From assembly GCA_017462965.1 (NCBI GenBank), contig JAFTQC010000032.1:1-64000 (forward strand): DNA of 64,000 nucleotides, written 5' to 3'. The notes beneath the pieces were generated by a model that was given only the letters and a program-made list of their open reading frames with translations, was not told the DNA's origin and made no database searches. This DNA comes from Clostridia bacterium. Lineage in GTDB: Bacteria; Bacillota; Clostridia; TANB77; UBA1234. The position numbers were made by a program, and so were the translations under genes. Of the stretch, positions 8,898-20,168 are shown piece after piece (within the stretch, counting starts at the first letter, position 1; every line of letters starts with the position of its first letter).

Positions 8898-10720
8898 AAA
8901 GAAATATATTAATATTTGTTGGACTAATATTAGCGTTCTCTTTACTATTAACAGGATGTGATAGAGAAGATTCAGAACAAGATATTCATAATGCCAAGAA
9001 CGAAGCGAATGCAAAAGCATTTATTATTGAAATGGCAAAAGCTTAGACAGGTATGACGCCTGTTATTAACAGCGTGCAAAAAAAAGCAAATGGAATAGGC
9101 AAACATTCTCAATATTACCTTTATGAAATGTACTTTGAAGAAGATAAAGAAACAAAATTTACTGGAATAACCTATTGGGAAAGATACTCTAGTTCTCTAT
9201 GGGGTGGATTAGACACATCATGGGGATATGAATATAGTATTGCAGATTATGGCAATAAGAAAAAGAATGAAATAATGGAAAAACATTTTAAGGATACTGA
9301 ATTAATTTTTGAAACTAATAAAGATTATGAGAAAATAGATCGTTATACTAAGAGTCGTGAGGAAATAATGCTTTATAGCCATGATTTTGAATTTATTGTG
9401 AATGTAGAAGATGAGCAAAGTTTAATGGATTTAGCTAATATTTTTTACAACATTCAAGAAGAGCTTGCTCTTAGTGTAAATGAAGGAATGAAAATACAAG
9501 TAACAATTTATTATCAAAAAGAAAAAGTGGACCTAAATATTGATTCAGCTCTAGTAGAAAATTTAAAATATTATCAAAATGAGTTGCAAAAATTAATTGA
9601 TAGTAGTAGTATTCGTGTGAAAGATGGTCAGATAGTTGCATTTAACCAAATTAATGTGGGAGATTCTTGTATTGAGTTAATGGAGAACAATTTAGAAAAT
9701 AATACAGATATTCATTATTTTATAGATAAGAATTTTAATTACAAATTTAAGTTGGAAAATACGGGAAACAATTATACTAGTGATATATCAAAAGATTATA
9801 TTAGCATTAGGTTTAGCTCGGCTAATAATAATGATTATAATACATATGTATATGATCTAGATGGAAAAGAAATATTAAAAAATGATGGGGGAATAGATTT
9901 ATATAGTAATGGGTATGCAGTGTTAGATGAGCATACCTTATATAATATTGAAAAACAAAAGACAATATATCAGTCAGAAAATCCACTATACTCATACGGC
10001 GAGAATATGATAAGATCAAGTGATAGTAAGAGAGTTTTTTTTAATACTGATACCGAACAAGTAATTAATTATCCTGAAGTAATAACAAATCAATTTTTAA
10101 ATGGCTATTCTGTTATAGAAATAAAATCTTTAGAGAATGAAGAAATAAAATATAGAGTGTATAATGATATTGGTACGTGTGCGGAAATTACAGATGAAAG
10201 GATTAAAAATTTGTCATGGTATACATATTCAAATGGTAAGATGCTTGCAGCAAACATAGAGAAGAATAAATTGTTTTTAGTAGATTTACAAACCTTGAAT
10301 ATTATAGAAATAAATTATAATTTCAAAACGATAGTAAACAAACCACAATTTAGTAAAGATGGATACGCTGTTATTGTTTTTACAAACATGAATGAAGAGT
10401 ATTATTATGTTGTAATAGATTCTAATGGAGATTTTCAATTTACACCTACTAAAATGGATTCAAAAAAGATAGAGATACCACAATTAACAAGAATGGACAT
10501 GATGGGTAAATATTTTATTATTTCGTATAAAGACGAAGAAGTTATATATGATAATGAAAATAACTTTATTTTAAAATCAGAGAAATATGAAAATTACCGT
10601 GAAATATATGAAGATATTATACTTGTAAAATATGATAATTCTCTATATGAAAGTATGTATGAAACCTTGTACTATCTGAAAGATATGAATGGTAACGTAA
10701 TAAGTTATGGAATTAAATAA
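8894..10720 (+). pseudogene. lipoprotein gene with in-frame TAG at 9044-9046
   Basis: From ATG 8894 (preceded by GGAGGAGG) the product starts with a lipoprotein signal peptide ending LLLTGC (Cys22) and reads 50 residues to TAG. The same frame then stays open to 10720, giving 555 residues from the next ATG at 9053. That ATG has no ribosome-binding site, so the two parts are most simply one surface lipoprotein of about 608 residues with a nonsense codon. The long part has repeated short beta-strand motifs with Tyr, Asp and Gly (YDLDGKEILKND, VIDSNGDF) like WG/beta-propeller repeat proteins. Other genes here end in TAG (pflB, prfB), so general TAG recoding is unlikely. Function unknown. Confidence 0.65.
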
Positions 10721-10757
10721 AATATTGTTTCATAAAAAGTGAATATAGAAAAAATTA

Positions 10758-10789
10758 AAGAGATATTAAGAAATTAGTATCTCTTTTTT
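10758..10789 (+). terminator. terminator after the lipoprotein gene
   Basis: The stem AAGAGATA/TATCTCTT encloses a 12-base loop, followed by a T run. Confidence 0.8.
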
Positions 10790-10859
10790 GTGCCTTAAAG
10801 TAAGAAAGTGGGTAGTTATTTTGGGTTATGATTTAGGTAGACACCGTAATTATTACCTA

Positions 10860-10888
10860 TTAACAATCGAGCTATTATATGATATAAT
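10860..10888 (+). promoter_or_regulatory. promoter of uvrB
   Basis: TTAACA, 17 bases, TATAAT. The predicted transcript has an untranslated leader of about 190 bases before the uvrB ATG, containing the inverted pair TTCGTAAAA (10968-10976) and TTTTACGAA (11031-11039). I saw no clear LexA box. Confidence 0.7.
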
Positions 10889-11087
10889 TTAATCCGTTTA
10901 AAGCTAGGTTGTATCGATTAGTTTTTTTAGTATTTCCTAGTTTGAAAATCTATGTTTTGTGACCTGATTCGTAAAACGATGAAAATTCGTATACATAACA
11001 ACATTTTGAGTTCTCGTCAGAGTATGTGCCTTTTACGAATTTTAGGCTGATAGTGAACAAGTGCTATGTCACAAAAAAGGAGAAAAA

Positions 11088-13045
11088 ATGTTTAAATTAC
11101 ACTCAAAATTTGAGCCAACTGGTGACCAGCCAGAGGCAATAAAAGGTCTAGTAGAAGGAATAGAAAGAGGCGAGAAATACCAGACGCTTCTAGGTGTTAC
11201 GGGTTCTCGGAAAAACTTTTACTATGGCAAATATAATACAAAAAGTTAATAAGCCAACACTTATATTAGCACACAACAAAACATTAGCTCGGTCAGCTAT
11301 ATAGTGAATTCAAAGAGTTCTTCCCAGAGAATGCAGTTGAGTACTTTGTTTCGTATTACGACTATTATCAACCAGAAGCATACATGCCTCAAACAGATAC
11401 TTACATTGAAAAAGACTCAGCTGTTAATGAAGAAATCGATAAACTTCGTCACTCAGCGACTGCAGCGCTTTTTGAGAGAAAAGATGTTATTATAGTTGCG
11501 AGTGTTTCTTGTATATATGGTTTGGGTGATCCAGATGATTATAGTGGTCTTACTATTTCACTTCGCCCAGGTATGAATATTGAGCGAGATGATTTACTAA
11601 GAGCATTAGTAGATAGACAATATGACAGAAATGAAATAGATTTCAAACGTGGGAAATTTAGAGTTCGTGGTGATACAGTAGAGATATATCCATCAAATGA
11701 AAATGAAAAAGCTATTCGTGTTGAATTTTTTGGAGATGAAATAGATAAAATATCTGAAATACATCCGTTAACAGGTCATAAGATTGCGACAAGAGACCAT
11801 GTCTTGATATTCCCAAATTCGCATTATGCTACATCAAAAGAAAAGATGAAGAGGGCGGTTGTAACAATAGAACAAGAACTTGAACAACGTATAAAAGAAT
11901 TTAAAGAACAAGATAAGTTAGTTGAAGCTCAAAGGATAGAGCAAAGAACGAATTTTGATATAGAAATGATGCTTGAAACAGGCTTTTGCCAAGGTATTGA
12001 AAATTATTCAAGACATATAAGTGGAAGAGCACCAGGCAGTGCACCATATACATTAATGGATTATTTTGATAAAGATTATTTGTTATTAATTGATGAGTCT
12101 CATGCTACAGTTCCACAAGTTAGAGCGATGTATAATGGCGACCGTGCAAGAAAAGAAGCCTTAGTAAACTATGGATTCAGACTACCTTCTGCATTCGATA
12201 ATCGTCCATTAAAATTTGAGGAATGGGAAGAAAGGACGAATCAAGTTATTTTTGTTAGTGCAACGCCAGCTGATTATGAAAAAGAGCATGCGAAGGATAA
12301 TGTAGTAGAGCAAATTATTAGACCTACAGGACTTTTAGATCCTAAAATAGAAGTTAAACCGGTAGAACATCAAGTAGATGATTTGATAGAACAAATAAAT
12401 GAGGTTACTGCAAAAGGCGAAAGAGTGCTAGTTACAACATTAACAAAGAAAATGGCCGAAGATTTAACTGCATATTTGAAAAACTTAAACATAAAAGTAA
12501 CATATATGCATTCAGACATTGATACGTTAGAAAGAATGAAAATTTTAAAGGAACTTCGAGAAGGAAAACATGATGTATTAGTTGGAATTAACTTGCTTCG
12601 TGAAGGTTTGGATTTGCCTGAAGTTTCGCTTGTTGCAATTTTAGATGCTGATAAAGAAGGATTTCTTCGTAGTGAACGTTCGCTAATTCAAACAATAGGT
12701 CGTGCCGCAAGAAACTCTGAAGGAAGAGTAATAATGTATGCAGATGAACTTACAGAATCAATGGAAAAAGCAATAACAGAGACAAATAGAAGAAGAAAAA
12801 TTCAAATGCAATATAACGAAGAACATGGAATAATTCCGCAAACAATTAAGAAAACTATACGTGATGACATTAAAGCAACACATGTTGAAGAGGAAACTGC
12901 AAAGTACGATATCGGAAAAGATAGAACGGTTGCAGATGTGATAGAAGAACTAACAACTCAAATGTTAAAACATGCTTCGAAAATGGAATTTGAAGAGGCT
13001 GCTAAGTTGAGAGATGAAATACAAGAGTTGGAAAAAATGCTTTAA
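11088..13045 (+). CDS. uvrB: excinuclease ABC subunit B, needing two +1 shifts
   Basis: UvrB is the damage-verifying DNA helicase-like subunit of nucleotide excision repair. ATG 11088 follows AAAGGAG. The zero frame reads to GVTGS and then meets an in-frame CGG (11208-11210); skipping the C at 11208 gives GGA-AAA-ACT, the essential P-loop GSGKT. In the new frame a second in-frame CGG occurs at 11290-11292; skipping that C gives GGT-CAG, restoring [14 protein letters not shown]. From there the frame is open to the stop and includes the C-terminal UvrB/UvrC motif region. The assembled product is 651 residues, normal for UvrB. Either sequence error or +1 frameshifting at CGG explains this; the gene is otherwise undecayed. 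Confidence 0.9.
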
Positions 13046-13051
13046 AATGGC

Positions 13052-13080
13052 TTGTTCACTTTAAGGATAAAAGATATAAT
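13052..13080 (+). promoter_or_regulatory. promoter of the CaCA exchanger gene
   Basis: TTGTTC, 17 bases, TATAAT, starting seven bases after the uvrB stop. Confidence 0.65.
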
Positions 13081-13121
13081 ATATGAGAAAAATATAATAC
13101 AAAAGAAAAGGAGAGAGCAAT

Positions 13122-14114
13122 ATGGCGCTAGTTGGAGAACTAATTTTGCTTGCAGTAGGAATTTTGCTGTTAATAAAAGGTTCGGATTTTTTTGTTGATT
13201 CGGGTTCGGCAATAGGAAAAGTGTTAAAGATTAGTGAAATATTACTAGGAATAACAATTGTTGCGTTTGGTACTAGTTTGCCAGAATTTATAGTGGCAAT
13301 AACAAGTTCACAGGCTAATAGTAACGAAATTGCAATAGGAAATATACTTGGAACAAATATTTTTAATACTTGTGTAATTCTTGCAATAATTGCACTTATA
13401 AGACCTGTAAAATTTAAACGAGATACAGTGCGAAAAGATATGTATATGTCAGTAGTTACGGCACTTGTATTATGTTTTTTAATGGCAGATAAGTTATTAA
13501 CAAATGCTGGCGTTAATGTAATAAGCAGAACAGATGGACTAATATTATTAGTGATGTTTGGAATATTCATGTACTATAATTTATATGGATATGCAGATTA
13601 TTGGAAAGAACGTAAGGAAAAAACGGGAGAAATAAAATTAAAATTAAAAGACATAGATGCTCTTACAGTAAATATTTTAAAAATGATTTTGGGTATAATT
13701 TTGGTGTTCTTGGGAGCTAAAATTACAGTTAATGCGGTAGAAAAAACAGCTATAATGTTAAATCTTTCGGAAACATTTATTTCGATATTAGTAATAGCTG
13801 TAGGTACTTCACTTCCGGAAATATTCACATCAATATCTGCAATAAAAAAAGGGAAACATGATATAGCGGTTGGAAACTTAATTGGAAGTAACATGTTTAA
13901 TATTTTGTTTGTATTAGGTTCGGCAGCAATCATAAGCCCAATAACGCTTCAAATGGATACTCTTATAATAGATGCATTTACATTTTTAGCTGTAATGGTA
14001 ATGTTACTACTTCATGCAAGAGCTGGAAAAGATCACGTAATCTCGAAGGTAGAGGGTGGTTCGCTGCTTGCGATATATTTGACATATATTATTTATGTTG
14101 TGGTAAGAGGATAG
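13122..14114 (+). CDS. calcium/sodium antiporter, CaCA family
   Basis: The 330-residue polytopic protein has two inverted alpha repeats. The first contains AFGTSLPEFIVA and GNILGTNIFN, the second AVGTSLPEIFTS and GNLIGSNMFN; the acidic residues in these repeats bind the cation. This is the layout of YrbG-type exchangers in the cytoplasmic membrane. GGAGAG precedes the ATG. The downstream kinase gene starts 17 bases later, suggesting one transcript. Ion specificity cannot be read from the sequence. Confidence 0.9.
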   Translation: MALVGELILLAVGILLLIKGSDFFVDSGSAIGKVLKISEILLGITIVAFGTSLPEFIVAITSSQANSNEIAIGNILGTNIFNTCVILAIIALIRPVKFKRDTVRKDMYMSVVTALVLCFLMADKLLTNAGVNVISRTDGLILLVMFGIFMYYNLYGYADYWKERKEKTGEIKLKLKDIDALTVNILKMILGIILVFLGAKITVNAVEKTAIMLNLSETFISILVIAVGTSLPEIFTSISAIKKGKHDIAVGNLIGSNMFNILFVLGSAAIISPITLQMDTLIIDAFTFLAVMVMLLLHARAGKDHVISKVEGGSLLAIYLTYIIYVVVRG

Positions 14115-14131
14115 GATAAAGGAGAAATAAT

Positions 14132-14692
14132 ATGAGTAAAAGAAAAATAATCAGTATTGCAGGGGATTTAAGTAGTGGAAAAACTACTGTAACAAAACTT
14201 ATGCAAGAAACATTAGGTTATGAAATCTATAGAAATGGAGAGTATTTTAGAAAGCTTGCTGCTGAAAAAGGCATGAGCGTTACAGAATTCAATGTTTATG
14301 TAAAAGAACATCCTGAAATAGACAGACAAATCGAGCAAAGCGCAAAAGAATATGCAGCAGAGCATGAAAACCTAATAATAGATGCAAGACTTGGATGGTA
14401 TGCAGTTCCAGAATCATTCAAAATATATCTTAGAGTAGATATAAATGAAGCTGCTAAAAGAGCATTTGGAGATCCAAATAGAAAGAAAACTGAAAACTTT
14501 GCTACAGTAGAAGAACAAAAACAAGATATGATAAAAAGATTTAATTTAGAAAATGAACGTTATTTTAACCTATATGGTGTACATAAAGAAGATATGGCAA
14601 ATTATGATTTTGTATTAGATACAACGAAATTAACACCAGAAGAGGTAAATGGAAAAATAATTGAAGCGTATAATAAGTGGCTAGAGGAGTAG
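14132..14692 (+). CDS. cytidylate kinase-like P-loop protein
   Basis: The 186-residue protein has a Walker A GDLSSGKTTVTKL near the N-terminus, the YRNGEYFRKLAAEKGMS segment typical of archaeal-type/Cmk2-like cytidylate kinases, and a DARLGW motif at the Walker B position. It probably phosphorylates a nucleoside monophosphate. AAAGGAG precedes the ATG. A full-length bacterial Cmk is not seen in this window, so it may be the main CMP kinase or a paralogue with another substrate. Confidence 0.7.
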   Translation: MSKRKIISIAGDLSSGKTTVTKLMQETLGYEIYRNGEYFRKLAAEKGMSVTEFNVYVKEHPEIDRQIEQSAKEYAAEHENLIIDARLGWYAVPESFKIYLRVDINEAAKRAFGDPNRKKTENFATVEEQKQDMIKRFNLENERYFNLYGVHKEDMANYDFVLDTTKLTPEEVNGKIIEAYNKWLEE

Positions 14693-14698
14693 GTAATT

Positions 14699-14722
14699 GG
14701 GGCGTCCTTTTGGGACGTCCCC
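14699..14722. repeat. short GGGGCGTCC hairpin of the GGGACG repeat group
   Basis: GGGGCGTCC and GGACGTCCCC pair around a short T-rich loop, one G-T pair. It ends the upstream transcription unit and is followed directly by a promoter. Its core matches the larger palindromes elsewhere in the window. Confidence 0.65.
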
Positions 14723-14723
14723 C

Positions 14724-14752
14724 TTGTTGTGTAGCAGAATTTGTGTTATACT
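14724..14752 (+). promoter_or_regulatory. promoter of the HD-domain gene
   Basis: TTGTTG, 17 bases, TATACT. The -35 begins at the edge of the GGGACG-type hairpin. Confidence 0.55.
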
Positions 14753-14789
14753 CTTGGCGAGCAGTGTCGGAAAATGGAGGTGAGATTTA

Positions 14790-15842
14790 GTGGAATATTT
14801 AGCAAATAGACAAGAAAAAGTTAAAGAATTGCATGCGATATATAATTCAAATAAGCCAATTCCGGATTTTATTATGAATTTATTGGAAATACCGGAGATA
14901 TTAAGATTAAATGGTGTTGATCAGAATTCTGGCGTTAATCTTAGTGCTTTTAATATGTTTAATTACCAATATTCAACTTTAGATCATTCTCTTGGTGTTG
15001 CGCTGATACTAAACAATTTCATAACAAATAATCAACAAATTATAGCAGCGTTGTTGCATGATATAGCTACGCCAGCTTTCTTTAATAGTACCTATTATGT
15101 TGAAGAAAAAAATTATAATCCAAAGGAAAATGAACTTACGGTATATGATGCAATTGTTGGTTCAGATAAACTGTTTGATTATTTTATGAAAAATGGTTTG
15201 CAAATAGATGAAATGTGTGATTATACAAGATATCCACTGGGGTATAATTATACACCTAAACTAAGTGCAACAAAGCTTGAATATTTTTTGCACACGATGT
15301 ATATGAGTGGAATGTGTACAATTGAGAAAATTGAAGAAATTTATAACAGTTTAATTGTAGTTCCTAATGAAGATGGAATGCCAGAGTTTTGTTTTAATAA
15401 TGAAGAACTTGCGAAGAAGTTTTGCTTAATGGCACTAGAATGCGGTGGAATGTATCGTTCGTATGAAGCAAAGGCTACTATGAAGTTTATATCAGACACA
15501 ATCGCAGCTATGGTTAGAAGAGAAGTTATATCGCGTAAAGATTTATATACTTATAGCGACAAAGTAATAATGGAAATAGGACTTAGCTGTAGCGACAAGC
15601 GAATTAGTGATAGATGGAGATATTTACCAGAACTTGGCAAAGTCTATATGAAATTTAACGAAGTAGGAAATAAAAAATGTAATAAACTAGTGTCGGATTT
15701 AAAATATGTTAATCCATTAATAAGGTTAGAAACAGGTGAAATAAAAAGAATTTCAAAACATATATCGATATGTAAAGAAAAGATTGATACTTTTTTGAAT
15801 TCTGATACAGATTTGTATTTTTATATTGATTACGAAGATTAA
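14790..15842 (+). CDS. HD-domain phosphohydrolase
   Basis: The 350-residue cytosolic protein has the HD metal-binding signature: STLDHSLGVA followed by AALLHDIATP (His90-Asp91). HD enzymes hydrolyse phosphate esters, often nucleotides. GTG at 14790 is chosen because GGAGG lies about nine bases upstream. The C-terminal half has no motif I know. It stands alone between a promoter and a strong terminator. The substrate is unknown. Confidence 0.8.
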   Translation: MEYLANRQEKVKELHAIYNSNKPIPDFIMNLLEIPEILRLNGVDQNSGVNLSAFNMFNYQYSTLDHSLGVALILNNFITNNQQIIAALLHDIATPAFFNSTYYVEEKNYNPKENELTVYDAIVGSDKLFDYFMKNGLQIDEMCDYTRYPLGYNYTPKLSATKLEYFLHTMYMSGMCTIEKIEEIYNSLIVVPNEDGMPEFCFNNEELAKKFCLMALECGGMYRSYEAKATMKFISDTIAAMVRREVISRKDLYTYSDKVIMEIGLSCSDKRISDRWRYLPELGKVYMKFNEVGNKKCNKLVSDLKYVNPLIRLETGEIKRISKHISICKEKIDTFLNSDTDLYFYIDYED

Positions 15843-15844
15843 GA

Positions 15845-15882
15845 AAGGAGCCATCTCTTAAGATTGAGATGACTCCTTTTTG
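15845..15882 (+). terminator. terminator after the HD gene
   Basis: AAGGAGCCATCTC pairs with GAGATGACTCCTT (one mismatch), followed by T residues. Confidence 0.85.
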
Positions 15883-15955
15883 TTGTGAGTTAAACCAAAC
15901 GAGCAGCGAAAAGACGAAGTAGTGTAACAAAACACCTTTTGCGCATCAGTAAGGT

Positions 15956-16279
15956 TTAAGTGATCTCCGCAGAAAAGAGAGCAGAGTTGAATGTGGTACC
16001 ATGCCCGTTAAGATACGAACAGTAGAAGAACCGGTAGGAGTTGCTATCCATGCGCCGGAGCGTGATCTTGATATCATCGTTGCAGCGAAGGATTTCCTTC
16101 TCACCGATTCGAAGGTTTGTAGGGAAGGGAATGCCGACGTCGCTCAGTTCCTCCAAACAGAGCTGAACGAATCCTTCTTCAGCGTTGGCCGGGACAGGAA
16201 TACTGACGTTACCGAAAACGAGTCGGTCGGTAGATTCCCTGTTGGTTGCTTCCAGGAACTCGACGTGCACCTTAGCCAT
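15956..16279 (-). CDS. hypothetical protein, GC-rich
   Basis: The 107-residue soluble protein has no recognised family; it looks like a small beta-rich domain with the segment SIPVPANAEEGF. The minus strand is chosen over an overlapping plus-strand frame because AAAGGTGG precedes its ATG and because its codons are coherent (CTC, GAC, ATC). At least two in-frame CGG arginine codons occur, absent from the flanking heat-shock and HD genes. It lies alone just upstream of the hrcA operator region, pointing the other way. Probably acquired. Confidence 0.6.
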   Translation of the reverse strand: MAKVHVEFLEATNRESTDRLVFGNVSIPVPANAEEGFVQLCLEELSDVGIPFPTNLRIGEKEILRCNDDIKITLRRMDSNSYRFFYCSYLNGHGTTFNSALFSAEIT

Positions 16280-16380
16280 AAAAAACCACCTTTCTCCACA
16301 AGTCGGAAAGTGAATGAGTTACGCAATGAATTTTACCATAATTAATTAAAAAACGCAATAAAAAGATATAATATTTATTT

Positions 16381-16407
16381 TTAGCAATCTAACTTGACAA
16401 GTGCTAA
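16381..16407 (+). promoter_or_regulatory. CIRCE operator, upstream copy
   Basis: TTAGCAATC, nine bases, AAGTGCTAA: the HrcA operator geometry with one change in each arm from TTAGCACTC-N9-GAGTGCTAA. The -35 box of the hrcA promoter lies in its spacer and right edge, so binding here would block polymerase. Confidence 0.75.
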
Positions 16408-16422
16408 TGTTAGTGATATTTT
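16394..16422 (+). promoter_or_regulatory. promoter of the hrcA operon
   Basis: A consensus TTGACA, 17 bases, TATTTT. It lies between and partly within two CIRCE operators, as expected for HrcA-controlled vegetative transcription. Confidence 0.8.
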
Positions 16423-16432
16423 TATTATGGTC

Positions 16433-16459
16433 TTAGCACTCAGGAAGATTAAGTGCTAA
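16433..16459 (+). promoter_or_regulatory. CIRCE operator, downstream copy
   Basis: TTAGCACTC, nine bases, AAGTGCTAA: a single change from the CIRCE consensus. It lies downstream of the -10 box, near the transcription start and 16 bases before the hrcA ATG. Confidence 0.9.
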
Positions 16460-16475
16460 AAAGGAAGGTGAAAAA

Positions 16476-17531
16476 ATGCTTTTGGATGACCGTAAAAAAC
16501 GTATTTTAGAAGCCGTTATAGAAGAATATAATGCAACTGCAGAGCCAGTTGGTTCAACTAAAATCGCGAATGATTATAATCTTGGTTTTAGTTCTGCGAC
16601 TATTCGAAATGAAATGGCTAATTTGGAAGAACTTGGTTATTTGGAACAACCACACATATCTGCTGGTAGAATTCCATCAAGCCAAGGCTATAGATTTTAT
16701 ATTGATTCAATAATGCAGGAAAAAAACCTATCAGTGCAAGAAAAACAAATTATTGATGAAATATTAAAGGAAGATGTAATTAAATTAGAAACATTAATAA
16801 AAGATGCTTCTAATATTTTGGCTAAACTTACAAACTATGCTTCGATAGCAATTGGTCCTCAAATGACAAATTGCAAAGTTGAAGAAATAAAACTTGTTAA
16901 GCTTGGACAAGATAGACTAATGATAGTTATATTAGCGGATAACGGTGCTATAAAAGAAAGTATAATAAAATATGATGGAACACTTCCAGAAGAAAATATT
17001 GAAATATTTAATACTTATTTGAATCATAGCCTTAAAGGAATGAATTTTGAAGAGATATATAACAATATAAATGCTTATGTAGAAAACGAGTTATACAACA
17101 TAAGTACAAATGTAATTCCTTTGGTAAATGAATTGAATAATTTATTAGTTGATAACAATGTTGAGGTTTATATGGAAGGTACCAAAAATTTGCTTAGTTT
17201 ACCAGAAATGAAACAAGAAAATACATTGAAGAACTTTTTAAATATCATAGAAACGCAGGATGCATTAAAAGAACTTGCCAAAAATGGATACGATGGAAAC
17301 GTAAATGTTTATATAGGACAAGAAAATGCATTCGAGGATTTAAAAGATTTTACAATTATTACATATAAGCAAAAGATAAATGATAAAGAACTTGGAACAA
17401 TTGGTTTGATTGGTCCAAAAAGAATGGATTACAAAAAAGTTATTCCGGTAATAAAATATGTCGGAGACGTGTTACAAGAGAAAATGAAACAAGGAGGAAG
17501 TTTTGATGACGGACAAAACAATGCAAAATAG
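16476..17531 (+). CDS. hrcA: heat-inducible transcription repressor HrcA
   Basis: HrcA binds CIRCE operators and represses the class I heat-shock genes until folding stress titrates GroE. The 351-residue length is normal. The N-terminal winged helix contains GSTKIANDYNLGFSSATIRNEMANLEELGYL, and the central and C-terminal parts match the GAF-like HrcA core (IGPKRMDYKKVIPVIKYV). GGAAGG precedes the ATG. It is first in hrcA-grpE-dnaK-dnaJ and is autoregulated through the two CIRCE sites. Confidence 0.96.
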   Translation: MLLDDRKKRILEAVIEEYNATAEPVGSTKIANDYNLGFSSATIRNEMANLEELGYLEQPHISAGRIPSSQGYRFYIDSIMQEKNLSVQEKQIIDEILKEDVIKLETLIKDASNILAKLTNYASIAIGPQMTNCKVEEIKLVKLGQDRLMIVILADNGAIKESIIKYDGTLPEENIEIFNTYLNHSLKGMNFEEIYNNINAYVENELYNISTNVIPLVNELNNLLVDNNVEVYMEGTKNLLSLPEMKQENTLKNFLNIIETQDALKELAKNGYDGNVNVYIGQENAFEDLKDFTIITYKQKINDKELGTIGLIGPKRMDYKKVIPVIKYVGDVLQEKMKQGGSFDDGQNNAK

Positions 17532-18009
17532 TGAAGTACAAGATGAAGAAGTATCATTAAAGGAATTACAAGAAGAAATTGAAAAATTAAAAGGTGAAAA
17601 TGAGAAGTATTATGACCACCTACAAAGAACTGCAGCGGAATTTGACAATTATAAAAAAAGAGTATCAAAAGAAAAAGAAAAAATATACAATTTAGCAGTT
17701 GGAGATGTAATGACAAAATTTATATCAGTTTTAGATAACTTGGAAAAAGCAACACTTGCAGAATCTACAGATGAAAAATTAAAAGAAGGAGTAACATTAA
17801 TACATAAACAAATGGCTGATTTGTTCACAAGCTTAAATGTAGAACAAATAAAAACAGTAAAAGAAACATTTAATCCAGATATACATGATGCGGTTATGCA
17901 TGTGGAAGATAAAGAATATGGAGAGCAAGAAGTTATAGAGGAACTTAGAAGTGGGTACAAGATGGGTGATAGAGTTCTTCGCCACGCCATGGTTAAGGTT
18001 GCGAATTAA
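17506..18009 (+). CDS. grpE: nucleotide exchange factor GrpE
   Basis: GrpE releases ADP from DnaK. The product has an N-terminal coiled coil (rich in Glu and Lys, about 10-60), then the family core LDNLEKA and the C-terminal GYKMGDRVLRHAMVKVAN signature. ATG 17506 is chosen because AAGGAGG lies nine bases upstream; the gene overlaps hrcA by 26 bases. The 167-residue length is slightly short but complete. Confidence 0.95.
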   Translation: MTDKTMQNSEVQDEEVSLKELQEEIEKLKGENEKYYDHLQRTAAEFDNYKKRVSKEKEKIYNLAVGDVMTKFISVLDNLEKATLAESTDEKLKEGVTLIHKQMADLFTSLNVEQIKTVKETFNPDIHDAVMHVEDKEYGEQEVIEELRSGYKMGDRVLRHAMVKVAN

Positions 18010-18021
18010 CGTGAAATTCAG

Positions 18022-18149
18022 CAAATTAACATGAAATTCGGCGTCTCACGAAATGTTTTAAATTAGTTCCGTACTCAACGTACAACAGTACGCCTCCGTG
18101 CGTCGCTTAATTTAAAAATTCCGTGATACACCAAATTTGATGTTAATTG
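18022..18149. repeat. imperfect inverted repeat between grpE and dnaK
   Basis: Arms of about 43 bases, left from 18022 and right ending 18149, match at roughly four bases in five when inverted. The left arm begins with a short direct repeat of the end of grpE (ATTAACGTGAAATTC and ATTAACATGAAATTC). A partial third copy of the right arm lies near 18190-18225. The 18010-18318 gap holds no gene; the element may act as a transcript-processing or attenuation structure, or be a decayed mobile palindrome. Confidence 0.6.
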
Positions 18150-18294
18150 AAAAAACACAGTAGCGCTTGCGGACTGCATAAAATTTTGCAATATACTGAA
18201 TTTGATGCTAATTGGAAAGTAAGAAATGTGATAGCATATTGAAAATATGTATACGAAAGAAAAATAAATATTTTGAAAAAGATTTAGATATTAG

Positions 18295-20151
<1,857 letters not shown>

Positions 20152-20168
20152 TTATAAAATTGAAACTT

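Noticed and set aside
9044-9046. TAG as a recoded sense codon
   Set aside because: pflB, prfB and several others end in TAG with normal C-termini, so genome-wide recoding is unlikely.
16001-16345. Plus-strand frame of 114 codons overlapping the minus-strand gene at 15956-16279
   Set aside because: It has no ribosome-binding site and would run into the heat-shock promoter region; the minus-strand frame has AAAGGTGG before its ATG and coherent codon use.
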